Origin: Nyssa sinensis | Lineage: Eukaryota > Streptophyta > Magnoliopsida > Cornales > Nyssaceae | Length of the DNA: 64,000 nt | Assembly (NCBI GenBank): GCA_008638375.1 | Contig: CM018051.1 | Location: forward strand, 5,476,852-5,540,851 | Direction of reading: 5' to 3' | Shown here: positions 47,539 through 61,500 of the stretch, piece after piece | Numbering within the stretch: position 1 is the first letter of the stretch | Layout of the letters: every line of letters starts with the position of its first letter | The notes under the pieces: model-generated | Databases searched by the model: none | What the model was told of the DNA's origin: nothing | What the model saw: the letters and a program-made list of their open reading frames with translations, nothing else | Program-made: the position numbers and the translations under genes

Positions 47539-49880
47539 TTATCTACGTACCTGCTATCTATGTTTCCCGCCTTCACATGCTAAAAGCTTGCATACCTATT
47601 TATAGCCAAGGTGATGTATTCTTTTCATGCTAAGAGGTTAAGAACACATACATTTTTACTTAACCAAGCATCTATTTTGACCGGATCGGCTTATCTATAA
47701 AGTTTAATGCTTTCAGTACACTATACTAGTAATCTAGATAGCCTTTTTTTTTTTTTTAAAATAAATCTTTGGTGGTCCTACATGTTATGATGCTTCCATT
47801 TTTAATTTTTTTGTCATATAACAATATATTCATTGGTGTTCCCATGATGGAATGACTGCATAATTGTGGTTGCATGTCAGGCAGTAGCCCCATCAAAATT
47901 CAATGCCTGTAGGCCCTATCCACACTTCATGGCCACAGGAAATGAGTATCTAATGTAACTGAGTAGAATGAGTGAAATTCTAAGTAATATGATACGCGCA
48001 TTGGATGCAGGATACTTGACAAAGAGACCTTTGTGAAATGTATGTTACTATCGAGGACAAAAATTAAATGTTTGTGTCCACAACAGATTTGATGTGTCTA
48101 TATAGCAATGGATGAAATAGTTACCATTTGCACAGGTGAAATGGATAATCCAATTAAACGCTAGTTTGTTTACTATCGTTTAGTTGTGTTATGGAACTTG
48201 CATATTTAACTCTCTGTATTTGTGTGTGCGCTTTTTTTTTTTTATAGGTCATGGAGATTTGTCTTGGATAGTGTGAACACGTTTGAGTTTGTCCAATTGG
48301 TTCTGGGCATGTGTGGGCACAAGTGTTCACAACTCGAAAGTGCATAAATTAAAATTATTAATTAGTCACAGGGGTAATAGTCCTTTATTTAAATTAATTG
48401 TGTGAATGGAACAAAGTGGGCATGCATGTCTGTCTTATCCAAAAAAAAATGATGTTTTACTTTTGTAATTCCCAATTCTGGTGTTTTCTTTTGTCAAGAC
48501 CAAAGATTTGGGCAAGTGCACATTTATTATTCAGTTATTATTGTTTAATACATCATATTGTCCTTTATTTTAGGCTATGTATGAGGAGTTAACCAGAAAA
48601 GCTGCCGATCTAGCATGGGAGAATGAGAATCTGAAGAGGGTAGGTAGTGTTCCCTTCTCCCAATTTAATGATATCTTCATAAACTGTGTTATTTTTTTTT
48701 GGAATCATGTGGGTGGAAATGTTATCAAAATTATTCCTATTTTATGCTTGAAATTTCTGGTTCTTTACTGAGTATTATCCTTTTTTTGTCAAAAAAAAAA
48801 ATTGATATAGAAGTTATTGAACAACTTGTGTTAACATCTCGACAATCTCATTATCATTTTCTGACATTTCTGTTGAGAAGGACAAGGAGTTGGCCATGAA
48901 AGAGTATGAAGCTTTGAAGAACACAAATGAATGCTTAAAAGCACAGGTAAGACATGATTGGTATCACGATTCACGAGTATTTTCTTCTGACCTGTCCTCG
49001 CATTTTGCAGACGACTAAGACGATTGAGGCTGAAGTAGAGGAAACTCAAAAAGAATCAAAGTCACCATGTGTCGAGATATCTTCTACTCCATCTTCAAAT
49101 TATCCATTTTTCATATATGACCAAACCCCATTTACACCATTTCTTTGGCCTTCGATCATTCGGTCTTCAAGTCCTTTCCAATTACATTATGGATCTCAAA
49201 ATATAATTCCTGTTCCATCAGAAGTTCCTATGCCATCCATTGGCAAGCCTGATTCATTTCATGAACAAGAAACTCTATCAGGGATCAATGGCCCTGGAAC
49301 TCCATTATATATGCTTCCATGCTCTTGGTTCTTCCCTTTTCCAGATCACGGGAATAGAGTCCACCCTCAGCCCTCCTCACATCTTTATGATATACAAAAT
49401 GAAACTTCTTTGGATAACCAATGTAGTGCTAGTTCATCTTCAAAAAGTATAGCGCATATAGAAAACCACCACTCATTGATGCCCTTTAAAATTAAAACAG
49501 AAGCTTCTACTTCAACGGAGGCCATACCCTCTGACAATCTTCATGAGACCCCATATGGGTTCCCACCAGATGGTGGCAGGCAGTTTATAGGACATCATTC
49601 TGAAGGAATGGCCCTCATGCCTGCACCACTAAAAGCTGTCAGACCAGCAGCAACTGCAAAACATGAGAATGGCCCCCAACCAGATTACATTCCTAATGCC
49701 AAAGCTGTTTCTTCAACAGTTAGTCATACTGTTGATGCTTTGCCTGAAAAGAATCCAGAGTCAATTTTCTGCCCTAAAAAACTAGTGGATTCAGTTGCAG
49801 CATCAGAGGCCAGGAAGAGAAGAAAGGAGCTCACTAAGCTGAAGAACATCCATTGCCGTCAATTCCGGATGCATTGTTGA
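43604..49880 (+). CDS. bZIP transcription factor with Ile in the basic region
   Basis: Nuclear bZIP-type regulator resembling Arabidopsis bZIP62 (At1g19490, from memory). Exons: 43604-43936, 46799-46960, 47039-47116, 48574-48639, 48878-48946, 49011-49880; 525 residues. The start is the ATG opening MDDELCHEGVETGG; an upstream GTG extension is 5' UTR. The basic region is at 166-191 with ANRESARQTIRRRQ. Asn179 is present, but the residue eight on (187), normally Arg or Lys, is Ile. Leu197, Leu204, Leu211 and Leu218 follow at exact heptads. Leu218 stays in register only if exon 5 starts at 48878 (KDKEL), which decided that acceptor. The long Ser/Pro-rich C-terminal exon ends in a basic conserved block (EARKRRKELTKLKNIHCRQ). 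The Ile may weaken standard ACGT binding. Intron 1 (2.9 kb) contains a SINE. Confidence 0.9.
45529..45622 (+). mobile_element. Short SINE with target duplication
   Basis: About 94 bp. A tRNA-like box A region (ATTCGAGTGGTACAAG) and box B (GAATTCGATTCTCC) are followed by an A-rich tail. Flanking copies AATTTCCCAGTAGA (45515-45528) and AATTCCCAGTAGA (45625-45637) form a near-perfect target duplication. It lies in bZIP intron 1. Confidence 0.75.
47505..47545 (+). repeat. (CT)n/(CTAT)n microsatellite in bZIP intron 3
   Basis: CTCTCTCT run passing into CTATCTATCTATTTATCTA. Non-coding. Confidence 0.85.
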
Positions 49881-50797
49881 GTTTTAAGGAGTTAGGTACA
49901 AAGAACTATCTAACCCTTATTTTTGGACATGCTCAATGGTTGGATCTGAGTCATTGTTAGGGATTGAGTCCAGTGCAGAACATTTAACCAGAACCTTCTA
50001 AGGCCTTTGCAGAAACAGAGACCAGCTTGTAAGCTTGTACATCTCTGAGACTGTTTTGGATGTTTGAGTCCGTTCCTTTTTCTTCTAGGTTGTTTTTGGT
50101 TTGGTTACCAGAAATTTCAGTAGCATGTGTATGTTCGTTTCTTAACACGATGAAAGTTTTGCAGATGCGAAAGGAGTGGCAATGAGATTCTGCGAGAATG
50201 ATAACTTTTTGAGCGGTATATCCTAGAAATTCAGTTAAGAGAACAGGTACTTTCTAACAATGTAATGCTACCATTTGCTATGCTTTGAGTTGGAAAATGT
50301 TGAGAGTGTGGAGAGAAAAGAATCAGAACAGCAGAGGGAACAATTCAAATCTTGCAAATGTTTATTAGTTATACTGTTTCTCAACATGTAAAAGTATCAA
50401 CAATTTTTATTTTTATTTTAATTTTTATTTTATATACTTCTACGGAGTTGTTAAAACTTTGGTATAATTATAAATGATTACTGTTTTAGAAGTTTATTGA
50501 ATGATTTTTGCAATATTTTAGAATATTGCTTAATGTTCATGTCTATTGCTTGTTTCTCTGCATCTTTTTTCATTGGGTTCCTGTTTTGATTCCCTTAAAC
50601 CCTTGCACAGTTTTTGGATGGTGGATGTTTGTGAATATGACTTGTCCCGTTTCTTTCTACCAGCTTTGTGTACCACTCGCACAAAGTAGGACTCACCAAT
50701 GGATCTTTTGGTATTCTCACCTTCGTGGGAAGTTGATACACAAAGGTGGTAGAAAGGAGTAGGACAAGTAGCGTCACTGTGGAGAAGCCCTGCTAAG
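49881..50797. other. bZIP 3' UTR and spacer
   Basis: Transcribed-looking sequence to about 50280, then AT-rich spacer. The small frame at 50508-50762 has no domain and is not called. It ends in CTGCTAAG, the left flank of a hAT-like element. Confidence 0.5.
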
Positions 50798-51454
50798 TAG
50801 GGATGTCAATTGTGTTGTGTCATGATATGGGTATCTGATTATATAAGTCAATCTTGAACACGACAAGATTAATTAATTGCATCAAAATTCTCAATCCTAT
50901 CACGATACATTTATTATACGTATAACATGATATAACTCGTGTAATCTGTTTAATAAATGGATCGTGTTAACATGAGTAACACAACACGACTCGTTTAACT
51001 TATTTAATAAATAGATTGTGTTAAAATTAACACTGATTAACACATATAACCCATTTTGATATATTTAACACGTATAACTTACTTAATAAATACACTTGTT
51101 GAGTTATTTTCCTTCTTTTAATGTAATTTTTTTTTTTATATTTTCATTAAAATAAAAAATAGATTTAGTATTAAAAAAGATTAATACTTATAATATTAAA
51201 TTTTTTTCATACTTATAAAAAAATATTAATTAATACATATATTAATATTTATAATACAAAATATTTTTAATTTTCATATTTATTCGTGTTAATCAGTGTT
51301 AACTATGTCAATGCTAACTTGACTTATTTAATAATCTTGTCAACTCGTTTATGATCCAAACTCATTTAAATTCGACTCAAACCTATTTAAATTCAACCCA
51401 AACCTGCTAATTTCGTGTTGTGTTATCATGTTATATCATAAATTGACACTCCTA
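50798..51454 (+). mobile_element. hAT-like non-autonomous element
   Basis: 657 bp. Starts TAGGGATGTCAATTGTG and ends CAATTTATGATA-type sequence inverted (plus strand AAATTGACACTCCTA). Flanks CTGCTAAG and CTTCTAAG match at seven of eight positions, fitting an 8-bp hAT target duplication. The interior is AT-rich with repeated TTTAATAAATxGATTGTGTTA words and no transposase. Confidence 0.75.
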
Positions 51455-51462
51455 CTTCTAAG

Positions 51463-53158
51463 TTCTCTTGTACTAACATTGAAATTTTCTCGAGCTGATT
51501 AGACATAAACAGTTGATGAAGAAAAATATTTGATTGTTAGGTAAAAATGGTTGAAAAGTGATTCTGAGATTGAAAAAAATAATAAAAAGAAAAGAAATAA
51601 TAATTGAGTAATATTACATTACCAAGGAGTATGTTATTGAAAAATACTGATTTTAGCTTAAAAAATGTGGGCCTCTATGTAAGTTGATTATAACTTAATT
51701 CAGTCAAACAGCTAGTTTCGAATTAAATGTTATGATTTTTTACCCAAATGCACCTTTGGTCACCTTGTGAATGTTGAGATCCTAAGCCATGATTAGGACC
51801 TGAAATCTCTATTACTAATCCTACTAACAACACGAAAAAAGAATGGAAAATCAGTAAAAGAATTGTAGATCAAGTTCATGCATTGTGTATACTAGGAGCA
51901 TGATCCTGAAACTAAGTAATCCTAAACTGCCTGCCTGCCTGAAGACAACAATAAGACTCTTGACAGTGTGCTTAAGGCTAGAGTCACTCCACACCAGTAA
52001 TGCTGATCGGATCCAAGACCTGTCCTGGATAAATTTGCCCTTTAACACAACGTTAAAGATCTCTTTTGGTTTAACCGATCGAATGATAGGAGTATTTGGG
52101 GGCAATGGTAACAATAGGGGCACTGTTGGTCAAAATTGAAAAAATAAAATAAAATAATAACACTATTATTTAAAAAAAAAATAGACTAGAGGAAAAGTAT
52201 GTGTCGTTACTCAGTTAAAAAGAGAGAGGATAATATAATTTTAAAAATCTTAAGAGAAGTCTTTGTAATTATAAAAAAATTTTAAAAAATAAGTGTAATT
52301 TGTTCTTGATAAATTTATGACAAATTGCAATAGCTAGCATTCAATTTTATGTAATTAAAACCTCCTATACTGCACCGAATCCAATCCAATGGGATAGAAT
52401 AGTTGGTTTGGCTAGCATTTCGAAGAGTGGAATGTTTTCGCTTTAACTTCTACCATTACAGATAAAAAAAATAAAAATAAATTATATTGATCTCTTTTGA
52501 AATTTCTATAAATAAATTGACCTACTCTAAAGCTTTTAAAATTATCCAATGAGATAAAATTACCTGATAAACTATAAATACCCCTTCACAGTCAAATTTT
52601 TTCTTCAAAATAACAAAATTTTCTTTTACATGTTTTTTATACATTTTTTCAATTTCAAATAAATATTGATTAAAATATTAAATTTATTTTTATATAAAAT
52701 AAATCTTTAAAAAATGTTTAAAAGAAATGGTCAAAACTGAAAAAATATATTGAAAAAAAACGTGAAAAAAATAATTTTATCATTTAAAAAAAAATTAACT
52801 AAAAAAAATATTTATAATTTGTCAAGTAAAATAAAATATACCAATATAATTTTAAAAACTACATGAAAATCAGTGTATTTATTGTCAGAAACTATGTTAG
52901 TATAATTTACCTATTTGCCTAACAACAATACTATTATTGCATTTACTAATCCCTCTTAGATTATCATTTCATCAAACCTTGAATTATGCCACAATTAGAA
53001 CATTCTCTGGAGGGGGCAAAAAAAGAAAAACAGCTCTTTGCCTTGATGCAAAGCAACACTATTGTTGAGAAAATGTTTCAGAAATAAGCTTAGTATAATA
53101 AAAAAAAAAATAGATTTGGCCAGTTTCAGAACATAATATACATATTTAGGATGATAGA
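51463..53158. other. Spacer between the convergent bZIP and WD40 genes
   Basis: AT-rich. A less AT-rich block at about 51880-52135 has open frames on both strands but no recognisable domain, and is probably an old repeat. The right end is the 3' UTR of the minus-strand WD40 gene. Confidence 0.45.
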
Positions 53159-55499
53159 TCAATCATCATCAATCTCCTGACAACGTATGATTCCAGCAGC
53201 TCCGCCGGAGCACAGCCATCTCTCACTACCCTTGTTCATATTCCATCTTACTCTATGCATTGCAGCAATCTTGGGAGGAAGAACTTCAACTTCATTCCTA
53301 ACCTCTTGTGTTTCACCGTCTTCCCTCCGCTGATTCTCTAGCTCATCATTGCATTCTAATGCTTGATCAGCTTTCGACAATTTTCGTTTGTGTTTGCTCT
53401 TCTGAGACACTGATGAGTCCTCGGATCCAAATTCAATTCCTGGATCATCGCCATAACACAGAGCTGAAACAAAATAGAGAATTAGATTGACATGTTAAGA
53501 AAAATAAAAACCAACGAAAAAGTAAGTGACATAAAATTAAAATGTAGTCGAAGGATTGTAAAAGTTTACCTAGTATTTTATTTTATTTTACTTTTGGGGG
53601 AGCCTGAGAAATGCCAGAGCTTACCTAAAGTTTGATCATCTGATGTTTGGGCTTTTGCCATTTGATCCTTTGCTCTTTTCGCTTGATTTAATTCAGATAA
53701 GAACCCTCGTATTGTTCTCGGGGCATTACACCACTCATTCAGTGACTTTTTCATTGGGAACGGAATATTGGGCAATGGAGTGATCAACGTAAGAACTGAT
53801 TCTTCCTCAGTCAGTGATCCACAGAGAAAATGTGGGGCCCGATTTCGCAAAGGGTCTTTCTCCACTGCTCTGGTTGTAAGCTGATTAGAATGGTAAGGTG
53901 ATCAGGTTTTTAAAAACCTTGATGCAGACTACAAGTGAGAACTAAAATGCTATAGCTTGATTGAGATGCAACCATCGGTAACAATTTTTTGGGTACATGG
54001 AAGGTTTATATATATAGTTATAATGCGATCTTTCAGCAAACTTTAAAACACTTAAATCCAGCTACTCAAGATCTATTTGTTTAAGAAAACATATTCACAT
54101 CCTCTTTCATGACTACATTATAATAAAGACTAATGTGGGAAGTGGCTCACATCCCCGGAGAATGTTGGAGGCTGCAGCGGAGGAATATGAAAAATATATA
54201 AATCTAAATGAGATTTTTGTGTTTTTATTCAATATAGTGTATAAGAATAAAGACATGGAGTTGTACAGCTGAAGAAGTATATAGAGCTCCTTGAGAAAAA
54301 TTAAAAGGCTCCCAAGTTACGTGATAATGCCAATCACTGCATTGATCTTGAACTGTTATGTGTTTATCACAAAACACCATAATGATTCATGCTATTGAAC
54401 AAACTTTAGACTCTATATAAATATAGGACACAAGATATGTATAGATTCATGCTTTCACACTCCCACATTCTTAGACAACTTTTCAGTTCCTCACAACACA
54501 CAAAACTCTAGTTACATGACTCAGTTTGACTCATTTTGTTAGTATCCTAAAACACAACTAGCTTAATCGTAAATTACCAATATTTACATTTTATGAGGAA
54601 GATGCATGATGGGGGAACATGAAAAAAAAAAATTCTTTGAACAGAGTGAACAAGCACAGAAAATTAAAATAAAAAAAAGTATGCAAAGTCCCAAAAACAT
54701 GAAAAGGCTCAAGCAAAGTTCATGAAGCATGCCAACTGACCATAGGCAGAGACACTTGAGTGGGGTCAATTGACCCCAATGAAATTTTAAAAAGTTATAG
54801 GGTCTATTAAAAGTTTCTAAAAGTTTTGATTTTCTTTTTTTAAAAGGTAAATTACACTGACCTCCCCTTAGGTTTTTGACAATTGCAGATGGTACCCCTC
54901 TTGTTTATGAAATTACACTAGTTGTTTGATTTCATCAAAGAATAAAAAATTTAACCACTTCATCAATCCTTTGATTTCGTATCTAAACTCAATTGCAGAT
55001 TCAATACCATCCATTCTCAATTGCTATATATATATATATATATAAATGTGTGTATAGAATTCAATTTTAGGAAACCATCATGACTTTTTTTTTCTGTATA
55101 TAACCTCTGCAAGTTCTCTCTCAAGGTAATGAATAAAAAGAGTTTTATAAAGAAAAAATCAAATCTTTGAGCCACCATTGAATGGAATGTGCCGACAAAT
55201 TCTTGCACATATATCTTTCTTCCTCAAATAAACAAAACTCTCATCCAACAATTTCTCAATGAAAACCTTGAATTCTTGGAGTTTTTGAGAGAGAAAATTA
55301 GATTTGGTGTTCTAGGGAATTGGGAAGAAGAGTGAAAATTGAACTCGGATTGCACAAAACAAGCCTAAGAAAACCTTGTGGGTGGTGGTGTGGTTTAAGA
55401 AGAGTGGGTCGGAGGTTGTGGCATCGGCGAAAAGTTCGTCTACCAACGGTTCTCTAGTATATCTATATCCGAAATAGAATTTGGGTTTGAGGGTTACAT

Positions 55500-55544
<45 letters not shown>

Positions 55545-58500
55545 CTGTCAAAGAGGGAAGGATGAAGATGAGGAGATAAATTGAAGGTCAAAGGTGATCA
55601 CAATGACCTTCTCTCGTTGTCTCTATATCTCTTGAAGATTCTCACTCTTAGTGAGATCTTTGGTCACCAAGACGAAGTACAGAGATGGGTTGTATGAGTT
55701 GTATTGTATTATTATATTTTGTTGACTTACTGATTAAATAATATATATTTAATTGAGGGATAACTTTGTCTTTTCACAAGTTCTGTTAACTCCGTTGACC
55801 CAACAAGTCTGACAAAGAGTGCAGTGTAACTTCAGAAACAAGAGAGGTGCCATCTGCAATTGTTAAAAACCTCAAGAGAGGTCAATGTAATTTACCTTTT
55901 TTTAAATAATTGACCCATATAAATGCTTTAAGAAATAAAAGATGAGAGTCGAACTCAAAAATCAAAAAGTGATGGAAATGTTTCACAAATAGAAAAGTAA
56001 GTTAAACAATCAATTCAAAGATGTGATTTATTTGTTTGAAATGACCAAACCTCAAATGTAAAGAAGAAAAAATAGAGGCAGAAGAGGAAATAGCTATTTG
56101 TTGTAAAAGGGAGTTTTTATGTTTGTGATAAATTTATTTCTTCAACTAGTATAAAAGTAAGTAAAAGAAACTCTAGACTTTGATCAATTGGGTTGGTTCA
56201 AATTTATTAAAAATCTTAATTATTTAGGAGAAAGGTTATAGAATTCTCGACTAATTATGTAGTTATTTGTATTTGATTGGTTCTATGGTTTTGGTGCGTT
56301 TTGTGCTTATGTATATTAATTTTAGTGTTGTGTTGTGATGGATCGGAATTGATTTATTATTATTATTTTTATTAATAATGAGATATTTTATTATCTGGTC
56401 TATAGCAGCCCAACTCCAAGTTCCTATTACGCCAAAAAACTAATTATAAAACTGTAAGGGCTTAAACTATTTTGCATAATGCCTTAACTCATCTTATTTT
56501 CGTTCATCTACTTGCAATTTTGACAATTATTGTTGATGAAGTCAATTTTATAAGAAATAAAATAACTGTCATGACAATGTATTGAGAAAAAAGTTGATTC
56601 TCAATTTTATTAAGTTAATTATTAATGTAATAAATTAACGGTGGTTGACTAACCCCACTAAAAGAAAATTCTAGCTCCACCCCTATGACCAACCACAAGC
56701 TTGTGTGAAAAATAAATTCTGAAGCATTCACAAGAAGACATCTACAAGGAAGATGATGTAAAAAACTCATTGACATTCAAACACTCAAATTCAAGATATC
56801 CTTTCAGGAATTTGGAATAATAGTAAACGTGAGAATTGATAATAATGATAAAGAAAATAGCTTGACAACAAAAGATATAACCTCATGTTAAACCCACCTG
56901 GAAACGAAGAACGGTACCATCGGCGCTACAATATGCAACCATGCCTAAAATTGAAAATGAAATTTGTCAATGGTAGTAGCATGCAACGATCGATATAGAA
57001 ACTGTCAATTTAACAACATATTAAATTACAAAGTCCCACTGTAATTGTCCAAAGAAAACATAATGCAGAAAACTGTCTGTCCACCCACGAGATGGAGAAA
57101 TATTGTCTAACAAAGAGTGCAATGTAACAAATCATTTAGGGCAGCAACTGATTTTTCCCATCTGATTTAATTAATTAATTAATTTGCCTATTTTTGTCAA
57201 AGCATACAAGAATTCTTAATCCCACCCCATTCTTCACCCATGTGTTGGATGGGTGCCAGCCCAACTAGTCTACACCCTCAAGGGGTTTTGCACATCTAAA
57301 ATAACACCATATCAATGCCTATAACATCACATGAATATAGATACAAGACATGAACATGAAACGAAAAGGACACTTTGATGGAACAAATTTACAAAATTGG
57401 TGTACAGTATAGGCACTTTATACTTAATGTCAACAAAATTTATAAACACCCAAAAAGGACCACATAAAGTGAAGGTTTGCATATTCTTTTCAGCCTGACA
57501 AAAGGCCCAACATTGGAATCCACTCGGTTAATTTGGCAATTCGTTGGGCTATCAATTACTTGACAATTGTGATCCAGCCAAATGAGGAGGCCAACTAGAC
57601 CCGACCAAAGTAAAATAAGTCAGACATCCAGCTAATTGAATATTGAAGAGTCTGCACAGCTATGTATTCCACTGCATGGAGACTGAAGAAGCAGGATAAA
57701 ATACATGTTGAGCTATGGGCTTGTTGAAAGATGAGGTTTGCAGTGAATACGAATGAGATCAACAGATGGGAAACAAGTATAGGCATAAATCTTGGAAACA
57801 CACGTCATTTGTAGCTGAACAACCTGTATCATGAAGTCAAGCTATAAAATTCAAATTCAAGATTAAGACTACGATCTCCAATTGAATACAAGACGATCTG
57901 ATCATAATATAAGGATGAAGATAAGGTCTCTAGTCCTTCATCTTCTTTAAAAAGGGGTGATATCGAAATACAGATGATATGGTGAAGTGTTCCAACCCAA
58001 CTCCTATGGAATTGCAGCCATCAAAATGATGCATAAATAGGGGATTAATCCCCCTATGTTAAAGGATGCAAATTATTCTATTTGTCATTTTAATCCTTCT
58101 TACTAATCGAAAGTTTCATTTTCCATTATTTTCTTTAAAGGAGTAACAAAAGAGATATGATCTAGTGGCTATTAGATCAAATTAGGGTTTCATGAATAAA
58201 AAACCCAACATTGTCAACACTCTCAATTGGGTCCCACCTTGTGTGCCAAAATATTTGTTGACACAAATTTGGAAATGTGAAGAGTAAGAGAAATATTAGC
58301 TTTTTGGAATTTGAGGGCCAAGAAGATAGTCCTTTGTATGCAGCAACTTTTGTAGATTCTTTGGGGAATTTTATGCTTTAATTATTATAGCCGATCCCCT
58401 CTTTTATACATGGTTAGCCCTTCTTTAGCTCCTTTTAATACAATTACTTTTACTGGAAAAAATTCTCAATAATTGGACTGATAATGTTCATTGTTTTATT

Positions 58501-61500
58501 CATGGAACTTTATTTCCAATCTAACAAGAGTCAAATCACTAATTACTTCATTAAAGAAAAGAAAGAGAAGGCAATTAGTAAAAAGAAAGAAGAATGCCAA
58601 ATAAAATAATTTGCATTCAATAATATGGGGCACTAAACCTATTATAACCTAAGCTTGCATCATTTTTATGATTACTGCCTTGAGATTATGGTTGTACGCA
58701 TTTATTACAGTTTTACCTATGAATGATGTGTTTTCCATATATCTGTAATTTTCAGTCTTTTCCTGCATTGCAATCCCATTTGTGGTTCTTAAGAATCTTG
58801 TCTTCTGATTTTCCCCTAGCTCCACATTCTTCTGGGGGCTCCACGTGTTCGAATCCATAGCTTTTCAAACTTCAAGTAATGGAAGATTTGGCTTCTTTTA
58901 TTTCGGTCTGTTCTATTAGGTCCTTCATTCGATTGGGTCATGGAATCTTGAGTAATCAACAACCCAATGTTTACTGAATAGCCTAGTGGATTCCAAATTT
59001 TAGCCATAAAGGCTCAAAAGATCTTGCAAACCTTCATTTTATGTGGAACTTCCAGGGTGTTTATAATTTTTGCTGGTGTTAATGTGCCAACATACAAACA
59101 TAGTGGGGACACAACAATAAATACATATATTATGGAAAACAAACCAATTCATAAGATATACTACTAAATATTCCAGGTTTCTAATTCATAACACTAAATT
59201 TACATGAAAATTTGGACGGTCATGTTACATGGACACCGACTAGAGACTACAATTATTTTAATTTATCCTCGTTTTATCCCACTTCTTCCACTTCTTCATG
59301 CAAGACCTAGGTACTTATGATCATCATATTTTTTTTCTATATAAAATTTTTAGATTATTTGCAGCAGTACAAGGCAAAATCGAACATGTTCTGTGGTATC
59401 CAGGAAATATTTGAGGAAAACCAAAAAAGTAACCCCATACCAACGAACTAACAAGTCATTTCAAGCACAGTACTTTCTTTTTAATAATAGTTTTCGCTTG
59501 GCGAAGAAAATGGCAGAAAATTATGTTATTAGTATACAGAAAATGATTGTCAAATGAGGTATTATCCATTTAAACAGATGTCTAAACTCAAATAGATCAA
59601 AACATATCCAAAATATATTGGACAAAAAGAAAATGTTAAGTGGTATGAGCATCAAAAGGCAAACTTCATGCATTTGTGCAGTGCACTATTGTCCATTCTT
59701 AATTTTCTATATATGATCCCATATGGGCACTGTTTGTAAGCTGTAAACGTTCTGCATACATTAAGAATATAATATCCAAGTAAAAAGAAGCTACCTGTCA
59801 GTCGTGAAACTTGAACACTCCAAATTGTAAGTGATGAACAATAGTAACTATGGAACCCTTGCTGTTGCGTCCCAACAAAAGGTTTTCCAGTGACAGGGAC
59901 ATCATATGCTGCCTTCACCAAGCTGAGGATTCTGAGTGTTCCATCATCAAAGGATACAATAACACATCTAGAAGCATAAAAGAGAACAAGTTAAGGAGAA
60001 AGGAGCAAATACATCACCACCAAAAGAGAGAGGAAGAAATACTTAAAAGATCAAAGTGCAAATTCTTCTTTTCACCACTAAAGCAGGTCAGAAATAGTAC
60101 CTTGGATCTGGCAGCCAATCCAAACTATATATGACTCTCTGGACTGGATTAAGGTCCCACAAGGGTCGAAAGGGATCACTGCAAGGAACAGAAAACTTAG
60201 AAGACACTTAGGCATGAACATGTAATTATATTAATTACGCAATAGAAAATGTTAGCGATGGTATCTTGTTATGGATCTATCTCATGATTCTGTTTCATTA
60301 TTTATGCTAATTTATTGTGTCATCCAAAGCGGGGGTAAGGCTACATACATCCAACCCGCCCAAGATCCCACAGTGGTGAGAGCCTCGTGCACTGGACTAG
60401 CCCCCTTATTGTCTCATACAACTCAACTCAACAAAGCCTTATCCCAATTATTTGGGGTAGGTTACATGAATCATGTCTCGCCATTTTAATTTATTTGAGA
60501 CCACTTTCCGTAGTTATACCACATATTATCAAACAACAAAATTGTAATATCTGTTCAATCCTAATTCTGATTTCAATTCCGCGTTCAAGTCAGACTCTAA
60601 AGAAATTTTTTTTGGTAAATAAAGAAAATTGAAATTGTATTTTCCAATTTCTTAATTTTAAAAATTTTATACTAGATGTTCTCCTTTGAAGAACCCAGTC
60701 AAATGGCAGAGAGAGATTGAGATTCTTAATACCTATAATTTCAATTTTTGTTTAGAATAATTTTTCTCAGTTCAGAGGCCTAGATGAGCCTAATCAACTT
60801 GAAAACTTGTCTTACTACTTTTGACAAAAGGTAAAGTTAGGGAGTGATTCATGTTTGAGTGACAATTACACATAGGATGACTCCAAGCTAATGTGGGGGG
60901 AGAAAGTTGAGGCAATCTTGAGAATGAGAGGGAGATGAGCAGATGACGTGAGACTGACTCGAGAAAGTACACTGAAAAGTCCGCACAGGTGTACATCTCA
61001 TAAATAGCACAACTTATGATGAGGGAGGAGCGAGTCACTCCTTTTTATAGTAGTCAGTAATGTGATTAGTTTGAAGGGCACGTGATAGGTGGACATGGGT
61101 AGAGCAATAATCCTGGCGGTCCAAGAAGATACTCCACAAACCTTGGAAAATCCACAACTTCAGCCACGAAGACACACTATGACACAGGCATCTATGTGGC
61201 AATAAGGTCCAACTCAACACCAATGAGGGACCAACACATGTCCAAGGCCAATATCTTCGTGTTGAACCAAGAACATAAACTAGATTATTAATTGCATCTT
61301 GCGGCAGACATTAAAAACCTTAAACAAATTATCATTCTAATTACCATTCATCATGCTTTAAATAATCAATCGAATATCTCATACTCATAAAAAGGAATGA
61401 AGGACTTCTATATAAAATAAAAAAGTTCTTCAGATCCATGATTGGTAACACTTACAAGAACGCAGCCAGAAAGGAAATTCTCAACATCTTAAATATCATT

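Noticed and set aside
50508..50777. Opposed open frames of 84 and 60 codons
   Set aside because: No domain, no promoter or splice context; probably chance in a spacer.
58816..59007. Minus-strand frame beginning MAKIWNPLGYSV
   Set aside because: Lies within the proposed LTR; no recognisable family and no splice support.
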